Positions 56,176-64,000 of a DNA stretch of 64,000 bases are shown here, one piece after another. Source of the DNA: Zygnema cylindricum (Eukaryota; Streptophyta; Zygnematophyceae; Zygnematales; Zygnemataceae); assembly GCA_037447655.1 (NCBI GenBank), contig JBBHKE010001576.1, forward strand, positions 62,001-126,000. Direction: 5' to 3'. The position numbers were made by a program, and so were the translations under genes. Under the pieces are notes generated by a model. The model was given only the letters and a program-made list of their open reading frames with translations. It searched no databases and was not told where the DNA came from. The first letter of the stretch is position 1. Every line of letters starts with the position of its first letter.

Positions 56176-57622
56176 TGTTGTTCTTTGGTCTAAAATAGAC
56201 CGCAAAAGCCACCCAAACTATCATGCAAGAAGCTAAGCGAAGCTAGGCCAATGAACAATCATTTGAAATGTATCCTCCATTTAACATACAACAACATTTA
56301 GGGTTTCATGGAATAATCAACATAAATAAACCCTATGACAATATTTAAGGTTTGATGGAATAATCGACATAAACAAACCCTAGGACAAATGCATAAACAA
56401 TGCATATCAAACATATATAAAATAACATAAATAATAAAAACAAATGCATCAACATAAACAAGAGTATAATCAAGGTATAATCATTATATCATTCAAAGTG
56501 CATGACCTAATCGACAACCCTAAAATACTACATCTTCGGTCCCCACTTTACTAACCAGCATTGATGATTTATTCCTAACATAGCTCATTCCTATATATAC
56601 ACTTGTGAGCTGTGAACGAATTGCTACATGTCAAAATAGCCAACGTACCTTCCACTAAGTAGTATTATATCATGAGAACATATTACGACAAATAATCCTA
56701 ACTGTAAGTGTATACCTGAAAGTCAACCAATCATAAGCGTACACTTGTCGGCAAGTACGACAACACACAAATTAAACTGCCAAAACCCTAAATGATCATC
56801 TAAATAAAAACTAACATAATCAATACTAAATAATTATTACACATACGACAAAACAATGTTATTTCAAATATTTTCACCGACGCGTCCGCAAAATACGCGT
56901 CATAAGCGACAACTCGCTTAGTCACTCGTAGATAATTCCACGTAGTGAACCGACATCGCATATGTACGGTCCACCTAATAATACGTCATTAAAGATAATG
57001 AGATCCCTTGAAAATATCGGCGGACGCCATCCGCCTTCCACGTGTACCACGAATCACTTGTCAAACAATCCGGAACGTCCAAATATAAATATCGTGTGAT
57101 TGACGCGATTTCGCGTCACCACTTCATAAAAAATCTCGGCGGCCTATATCCGCCGTCCGTCGCTCTTAATCGGCACCCTTGATGTCGCGCCGCGTGGTTA
57201 TGAAAATCCACTTGTCGAAACCTCGTCAAACCATCCAAATTAGTCCGTACCGTTACTACGTACTTCGCCATAAATGCCGCTGACCAAATAAAAGTACAAC
57301 TGTCCAAAATTGATACGCCGTACCGGCGACGTCATTTTCATTAATGTGCCTGTCGCATTATATTTCGTACGGCAAACGTACATTTTCAAACACTTCGAAT
57401 ATTTCAAAGTCGGATCGCTTCGCGATCCGCCGTCCATTTCTATTACGCATTCCGTGCCACTTAATTTGTCATTTACGTCACTTTAAATTCATCCGTACAA
57501 TTACCCCCCAATCCACAAATCCATTCGAACCACCACAGTATATCACGTAAATGTATACGCACGAAACGTCGCGTGCGTACCAAATTTCATGTACGCACGA
57601 AACTACATCTTCAAAAACAACA
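56176..57622 (-). repeat. LARD solo LTR in G2
   Basis: 1447 bp, TGTTGTTCTTTGG to AAAAACAACA, flanked by perfect 5-bp duplications AAAGG (56171-56175, 57623-57627). Confirms the LTR limits inferred for LARD copies 1 and 2. Confidence 0.95.
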
Positions 57623-58473
57623 AAAGGTAGGAAGCAAAGGTGGGGGATAAGGAAAATCAACCGGCGGAACCAGCAGATTCCCCCAGTTCGTCGCCAAAAA
57701 TTCAACCTCCTTCCTCCAAACCAACAGTGATGTTAGTAAGGCATATTATGCCCTACGCTCGCACTCACGTGAAAACACTGGCCTCTTCCCATAACTTGCC
57801 GGAGGAAGTTCTCATCCAGGCCCACGGAGAGGAAATCCATTTAGGTGGGGAGAAACACCGAGCCGATCAGGCCAAATCCGTTTTTTTGTCAGCAGACCCA
57901 AAGACCCCTATTATGGATAGGGACAACAAAACGTTATGTGTGGCGCTAATTCTCAACCGGACGGGGAATTTCAAACTCAACGGATTCGGCGGGTATCAAG
58001 ACGTAGTTGTAGATACAGGAGCACTCCCAAATCTAATCACCACATCGGCTCTGCAGCAAATGCCTGAAGAACTCCAAGCGGAAATCTTCCCCAGTGACAT
58101 CAACCTAAGTACTGTTAGCAGTGGGAGCCAACCGGTACACGGAATAATCAAAGCTATGTTAATAGAGTTCGCCGACGACGCAGGTTAGAAGGTCTAAATT
58201 TAGCTTCCTTTCCTGATGGTGGAAGGTAAGGAGTTTGAGATTTTATTGGGAATGGCCACGTGGACAAGGGTGATTATGGAATTAAGTGTGTGGAAGGAGA
58301 AGTTTACTGTTCCGGATCTTGAGGATCGTGAAGGAGTCAAGGTGGTGGTTCCCCTGGATCTATGGAATAAGGGGAAGGATAATGCTCCCGCCGCAGGATG
58401 TTATCGCGTCTATGCCACCCACACACCCACGGAACTGCTCGTTAGCGCCACTGATATCGCAGACATAATATAG
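57623..58473 (+). pseudogene. Gypsy G2 aspartic protease region
   Basis: 57640-58188 is open (183 codons): a head with a Glu/Pro-rich stretch, then VVVDTGALPNLIT (about 58005-58040) with the retropepsin triad Asp-Thr-Gly intact, and a stop at 58186. A second open piece 58216-58473 (EILLGMATWT, VVPLDLW, YRVYATHT) continues the same domain after a stop. Compare G1 22702-23155, where the Asp is gone. Product: cleavage of the Gag-Pol polyprotein; this copy has internal stops. Confidence 0.85.
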
Positions 58474-59680
58474 CAATTCCCTATTTCCTAGCGGTGGGAA
58501 GAGGAATACCAAAACAGATTATTACAAATAACAAAACTTCGGCGGGAGTGGAAAATCCTTGACAGGTGTTTTTGCAAAGGAAAAAGAACCTCTGTTGGAA
58601 TCTTTGGAAGTTCCGCCCGAAAATCGAAAATTCAATTGAGAAGTGGTGTCATTATCTATCCCGGATTCTGGACTCCAGATGTTATCCCTATTTTTTGGAA
58701 TTAGCTCAGACCTTGAAGCTGTCTTGAAAGCTGGGCATAAAGTGGAGTCATACGTGGCCGTGGAAATTTCACCGGATGCCCAAGCCGTCAATGAATACCA
58801 ACTACAACAACTCCATTAATTGTATCCCCACCAACTTTCGGTATCCGCCATCTGCAGATCTCACTGAAGTGTTCCGCAAAATATAGACAATATCCTGAAG
58901 CCACATCTCGCTATGATGGAGCGCGTAGATTTGGTGATTGCATGATGGCGTACGTTTTAGAGAATGTCCACTCGTGAGATGATAAGAGAAAACAAGTCGC
59001 AAATAGTTGGAATAAAGTCAAGCAGATTCTAGGAGCTCCACTTGTTTTTTGCTGTGGCGCAACTGGGATCCAGGGCTCATAGAGTTCGAGCGTATTGGAC
59101 CAATTTGATACCTTTGTCAGTCCTAAACAAGCTCTTACAAAACCACAAAACACATCCCCAGATTACCCTGCAACAAATTTTAGGGACAGGGTGGATGGCC
59201 ACTCCCGTAACTAAGGCTGATCGTCCTCCGTTCTTCCAGTGCAACCAACCAGGAGCACCACGGCGAGCACTGCCAACATTGGTTTTTCCTTCCCCAATAG
59301 CCATGTGTATGGAAAAGGAGCTGCCGGAATGATATTTGACAGCGAAAGTGGAGTTTGGACAACGCCAACGGTGGAAGTATGAGAACAAGCCATGGGATTC
59401 CAACCTGCAAGTTTAGGGCACCAGGTGTTTCGAACCTCCAGCGGTGCAGCCTACTCGGACAAAGCATGGATCTAAATGCAATAACATGGGTGATAAAACA
59501 TTCTTTGTCCTTCTCTAGCCTACAGTCTCCGCAATCGAGGGATCGCTACCTTGAAGCTCTAAAGTTGTTAGCGGTGCAGGCCCACTTGCAGCTTGAGGGG
59601 GGGAGAGAGGGAAGAAAACAATTTTTATCATCAAAATTTTCCAGTCTTAGCATTTCACCGAAATTAAGGGATTCCTTAGT
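58474..59680 (+). pseudogene. Gypsy G2 region between protease and RT, decayed
   Basis: Stops in all frames for about 880 bp; the region then opens into the frame beginning at 59355, whose first part (NLQRCSLLGQSMDLNAITW) also exists in G1 near 24270. No catalytic motif. 59646-59680 is the stretch missing in G1 at the element E insertion. Confidence 0.6.
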
Positions 59681-61330
59681 GGGGAGGAGCGGAAGCTCGG
59701 AGAGAGATAGCTTAGCGGAAGTTGTTTGTAGCAGCATTCTAACGGGAGGAGATGAGGTAGACCCGCAGGTAGGGATGGAATTCGATATCTCCCCTAGGGG
59801 TAGACCCCTAGAGGCCTGGGCAGCGGTGGAACGCGGGAAGATGGATTGGACCTTAGGGGAGCAGTTGGACCCTCAGCAAAAGGCCCAGCTCTCTAACCTG
59901 TTCGAGAAGAACAAACAAGTGTTTTCTTGGTCATTTACCGACGTAAGCATCTACAAAGGAACCCCTTTTCGAATCAATTTAATAGACGAGACGTCTAATA
60001 TTTGGCAGAAGCAGTACCCTCTCAGTTTCAAAAAAAAGAAGTTCATAACGACAAAGGTACAAACTCTAGTAGAAGCAGGATTGGTTTAGGAAAGTAACGG
60101 ACTCTATGGATTTGCGTCTCCAACCATTCTCCCACCCAAGAACGACTCATCTGAGAAAACGGTAGACTTTCGGATGTGTGGAGATTACCAGATGCTTAAC
60201 ACAACAACTGTACCTGACCGATACCGAATGCCTACCCCTGAAGAGATTTTTGACTCGCTGGCCAGGGCCACCATTTACACAACACGAGACATGAAGAATG
60301 GATTCCACCAGATCGCGATGGAGCCAAAGCACCGGGAAAAAAAAGCTTTTTGGGCAGGGTCGAGGTTGTATGAATGGCTCTACATGCCATTCGGGATGAT
60401 GAATGCGCCAGCCAAATTCCAACGTGCTATGGACGAGGCACTCCGGGGGATGACTGTGCACGGTGCTATATCGACGATGTTATTATCTTCTCGAAGACCT
60501 TCCACGAACACTTGGAGCACATACAGATTGTACCCCCAGCTCTCTAAGCAGCAGGCTTGAAATGTCACCCGAGTAAGGGAATTTTTGGGGTGCAGAAAAA
60601 TTATTTACCTGAGACACAAAGTTACACCTGTGACTGTGGGTCCCCATATGGTCAAAGTTGCAACCCTTAATGCCCTTCCCCCTCCTCAAGACGTCTCTCC
60701 ACTCTGCACATTTTTAGGCCTGGCTAACTATTATCAGGGATTCATCCCTGAATTTAGCAGCCACGCTCAGCCTCTGAACCAGTACCTGAGGAAAGACCAG
60801 GAGTGGGAGTGGACGGAGGAGCAACAGATTGCCTTCCAGTTCCTCAAGGATTCCTTGAAGCAACACCTAGTGCTCCGAATGCGTGATCACCAAAGACCCT
60901 TCCTCCTTTACACTGATTGGAGCCGGTTTGGATAGGGAGCTGTTTTAGCCCAACTGAATGATGTTGGTGCCGAATATGTGGTAGCTTACGCCAGTAGGAG
61001 TAATAACTGAGCGGAGGGCAATTACAAAAGCTATCACGGGGAATTACTGGCGGCGGTATGGGCCATCCAACACTTTAAACCATAATTATACGGAATCCAT
61101 TTCACTCTGATCACGTATCACCAACCTCTCAAGTGGATTATGGAGAACAGCAAGCTCACTAGCAAGCTCGCCAGGTGGGTGTTAATATTGCAGGAATATG
61201 ACTTCGACATAATCCACCGGGCCAGAGAGATTCATGGGAATGCCGACAGACTTAGCAGAAATCCTGACCCTTCCACTAGAGATTCCACTAGGGCATGCCA
61301 TGATGAGGATCCTGAAATCAGTTAGGGACT
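59681..61330 (+). pseudogene. Gypsy G2 reverse transcriptase and RNase H, decayed
   Basis: Linker (DPQQKAQLSNLFEKNKQVFSW) and thumb-side start to 60089, then RT: VDFRMCGDYQMLNT, ATIYTTRDMKNGFHQIAM, YMPFGMMNAPAKFQRAMDEALRG (60174-60455), a frameshift near 60450, then CYIDDVIIFSKT with the YxDD catalytic pair at about 60470. Further RT to 60800 (PPPQDVSPLCTFLGLANYYQGF). RNase H: FLLYTDWSRFG, YHGELLAAVWA, ending IHGNADRLSRNPDPS near 61270. Stops at 60936 and beyond. The order RT-RNase H before integrase identifies Ty3/gypsy. Confidence 0.9.
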
Positions 61331-62676
61331 CATTCGAGCTTCCTCTGCCTTTATTTGGCTTCCTCAATCTGGGGGGGATATATCCACTTTCTTTGCAGAC
61401 GTGGAGGGGCAAGGGCCAATAAGGGCCGGACGGAAAGATATTTGGAACGATCCCGATGCACTCCAATTTGTCCAACAAGGTTTCCCTTATCCGAATTTAT
61501 CATGAGTGCGATAATCTCGGGTGCAAACACGAATGGCGACATACGAGTGGGAAAGGGGCATCTTAATCCGGAAGTGGGCAGATGGGACGAGGAAAGTGGT
61601 TCCTCCCCCGGCCGATATGGAGACTCTTATTTTTAACCTTCACCAGCAGTGGGGCCATTTTGGGGAGAAACGGACCACCTCCTTGGTCGCAGGATCGTAC
61701 TAGTGGCACGGGTTGCGGACCCAAGTCAACCGGATTGTGCAAACGTGTTCCTCTTATGACCGTGTCAAAGCAGCTTTCGACTAAAAGGGAGGTGCTCAGC
61801 TTCATTCCCTTCCTATCAAGAGAATGTTTTATCGGTGGTCTCTAGATCTGCTGTGTCCTCTCCCCACTAGCAAACAAGGGAACCGCTTTGTATTGGTAAT
61901 GAAAGAGTATTTTTCCAAGTGGATCGAAGTGGTGGTCTTACCCAAAAAGGAGTCCAAAGTGATTGCATACGCATTCTTGTAGAGAGCGTTTTTCCGTATT
62001 TGGGGCCCCAGCCGAAGTTCTGACCGACCAGTGCGGGAGAATTCTCCAACTTGTTGGAATTGTGCCTCATCGACCATAGGTTGACTAGCCGAGACCGCCC
62101 ACAAGCCGACGGTTTGGCCGAAAGGTGCATGCATACAGTGAAGCGATCACTGCGTAAATATGTTGTGGAAGAGGATCTAGGAGAGTGAGATAGAAGGGTG
62201 CCTTGGATCGCCATGGGGTACCGATTCAGCCAGCAAGCATCCCTCCACTCCTAAACTCCATATTTCATTTTGTTCGGATGACATCCCATCCTCTCGGCGC
62301 TGCCTCGGCCCAAGCAGTGGTCCTTCCGAAGATGGACAGCAAGGGAACGGTCAAAAAATTGATTGCTGATAAGGCCAAGGTATTTCACCGGGAAATGCCT
62401 CACGCCATGGGGAATTTACAAGCAGCTCACCACCGAGATCAACTCTGGTATTCGCAACGCCGGAGCGAGAATTTTGTCCCGTGGCAACGGAAATTTCTGC
62501 CCGGGGACTTCGTGTATCGGATGCAACAGAAAAAGGACACTGTGGACATTTCAGCGGGGAGGGTGATTTTCAAAGTAGTGGAAGTCTCCAATAAGGGGGT
62601 TTTGACACTTGAAGGGAAGGATGGGCGAAGGATCAAGGTAGATCAGATCAATGTGGCTCCCTCTCACCTCTGTTGA
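61331..62676 (+). pseudogene. Gypsy G2 integrase, decayed
   Basis: The finger HQQWGHFG ... CSSYD (61639-61757) has the last Cys replaced by Tyr (G1 keeps it). The core follows in frame pieces: DLLCPLPTSKQGNRFVLVM at about 61847, with stops at 61979 and beyond. The C-terminal open frame 62203-62676 has PGDFVYRMQQKKD, GRVIFKVVEVSNKGVLTLEGKD and INVAPS, a conserved tail shared with G1. The integrase inserts the element DNA; no chromodomain is seen. Confidence 0.85.
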
Positions 62677-62914
62677 TTGGAAGACAAACCTAGTTTCCAC
62701 CTTCCCTATTTTGCTGATCCCCCTTTGTGCTCCTCCGAATGCCTCTCATCTTCCTCCCAAAATTTTGTACTGGTGTGTGATCGATGTGACCAGTGTTGGC
62801 ATCAGTCTTATCTCCCCTCCTCTTGAGACCCTCTTCCTAAACCCTTTGCTCTCTAGTTCTGCGGGAAATGCGAATTAGGGGGGTTATTACTCGAAAATCT
62901 TTGTCTTAGTTAAC

Positions 62915-62926
62915 TAAGAGGGGGGG
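62915..62926 (+). other. Polypurine tract of G2
   Basis: AAGAGGGGGGGA just before the LTR start AAATCAAGG. Confidence 0.7.
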
Positions 62927-64000
62927 AAATCAAGGACTCGCCTCCACCTCTAAGGATTCCCTTCTTTCCCCCGGCCATGAGGGGGAAGGAGAGGGGGTAG
63001 GGGATATATTTTCGCCCTCCCCAAGCACTCATCCCCACCTTTGCATGCATGGTCACACGAACAAGGCGGGCAGCATTGGGCACAAACATGGTTGTGGGGA
63101 GCATTCGCACTTGGGGAAGGTAGTTTTCAGGACTAAAATGCCAATTACACGGGCAGTGGGCCCTCCTCTAATGTTTTCCGGCACGCTCGACAGCTGTCAA
63201 GCTCGTGTGCTTCACAGGCACCCCTTTTATCTTACCAAGGATTCCCGGGCCTTTTCCCTTTGTACGGTCATTAAAGTACGGGGAAAGGAGCGCACTCAGC
63301 CGGACCAGATTCTTCTATTTTCTCAACTAAATGGAAAACACTTTATTTCGCGCCTAACGGAGGCCGGACGACGAAGTTACTCCGTTCCAAAGATTACCAT
63401 CCTGTTACATGTGACTAGTTGCCAACTGTCCTATTGGGGGCTACATTGTGGAACGACACGTAACTGTAAGGATAGTCTTGTAGATTTTGTTGTTGGCTAT
63501 CAGTAGGCAATAGTTCAGGTCCACCACCCGGGTAGAGCATTTATTTATGTGAGTCAAAGTAAGGCGTTTCACATCAATTCAGAACTTTGTTGTTCAGGAT
63601 TGTGTCATAGAAAACCGCGTGGCTTCTAATCTAGCCGGAGATAGTCGCCTAACTTTTTGCCCTGAGTGTAGTACAACCTGTTTTGTCTTATGTTTGTACG
63701 ATAACAATTCTTGGCCGGTGATTGGCTCCTAGTATTGTTTAACTTTGGTACTATCGGTAGGACAAACTTTGCTCGTATAAGGCACTTAGGGACGAGGGAG
63801 ACATGTTGCTATTTTCAGTACTGTCTCCTGAGAAAAACCCTAGAAATTCCAGCAAACTTTCTTGTGGAGAACTTTTGTTTTGCATGTGATTATGACCCTC
63901 TTGCCATCTTGTTTGCATCCGTCCTTTGTGGAAATCATAGTCCGGTTGGGTGGTTGGCACCGTCTTTCCTGTTTTGGGCGATTTGGGAACTGTGATTGTT
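62927..64000 (+). repeat. G2 3' LTR (runs off the window)
   Basis: Matches the start and order of Gypsy LTRs 1-2 (GCATGCATGGTCAC, ACGCTCGACAGCTGTC, CATTGTGGAACGACACG, ATATAAGGCACTT-like at 63778, TTTCAGTACTGTC). It is more diverged and the end is not in the window. Confidence 0.8.

Noticed and set aside
62927-63506. 153-residue frame at 63045-63506 as a gene
   Set aside because: It falls in the Gypsy 3' LTR and the corresponding stretch of LTRs 1 and 2 is not open.

Overview
The window looks like gene-poor, repeat-packed nuclear DNA of a plant. It carries nested Ty1/copia and Ty3/gypsy LTR retrotransposons, primer sites complementary to plant initiator tRNA-Met, hAT-like elements with 8-bp target duplications, foldback MITEs and TTTAGGG-type motifs. 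I cannot name the species. No intact host gene was found; one possible first exon lies near 14.5-15.2 kb. Almost every protein-coding stretch is a decayed retrotransposon gag, protease, integrase, reverse transcriptase (RT) or RNase H. Percent identities were not computed; all comparisons were made by eye.

Layout. 1-2971: a young non-autonomous LTR element (called LARD here, minus strand) sitting in a Copia gag. 2972-4697: that Copia fragment with its LTR, which is split by a hAT element (copy A). 4698-11600: non-coding DNA with purine/pyrimidine tracts, a foldback MITE, hAT copy B and a very long (GGGAGA)n block. 11610-13892: two adjacent hAT copies (C, D) with a MITE between them. 13901-15455: spacer with the possible exon. 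15461-21898: a complete but decayed Copia element (Copia-1) with 1044-bp LTRs and target duplication AATAG. 22158-36026: an old Gypsy (G1) broken by a permuted gag-protease element (E, 24463-31537) and by a solo Copia LTR (33798-35051), and followed by a head-to-tail array of three Gypsy LTRs up to about 39255. 39255-47380: three truncated Copia pieces. 47381-50741: a second, chimeric LARD copy. 50742-64000: a second Gypsy (G2), split by a Copia solo LTR flanked by a 65-bp duplication and by a LARD solo LTR flanked by AAAGG; its 3' LTR runs off the window.

Most interesting points. (1) Element E has the order A-internal-B-A-B, with a poly-G tract before B, no target duplication and an apparent small target deletion. 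This is what an integrated two-LTR circle, or a split-direct-repeat element, would look like. (2) In E the bases at the end of the 5' LTR are a perfect 15-nt complement of a segment inside the LTR, suggesting self-priming of the Tf1/sushi type. (3) The LTRs of the Copia family carry an antisense tRNA-like module with recognisable A and B boxes, mostly followed by a T-run, in at least six copies of different age. (4) Copia and LARD share an unusual primer site matching the anticodon arm of initiator tRNA-Met (half-tRNA priming), which makes Copia a candidate helper for LARD. (5) Two MITEs sit at the terminal TA of two different hAT copies, and two hAT copies share one 8-bp target.
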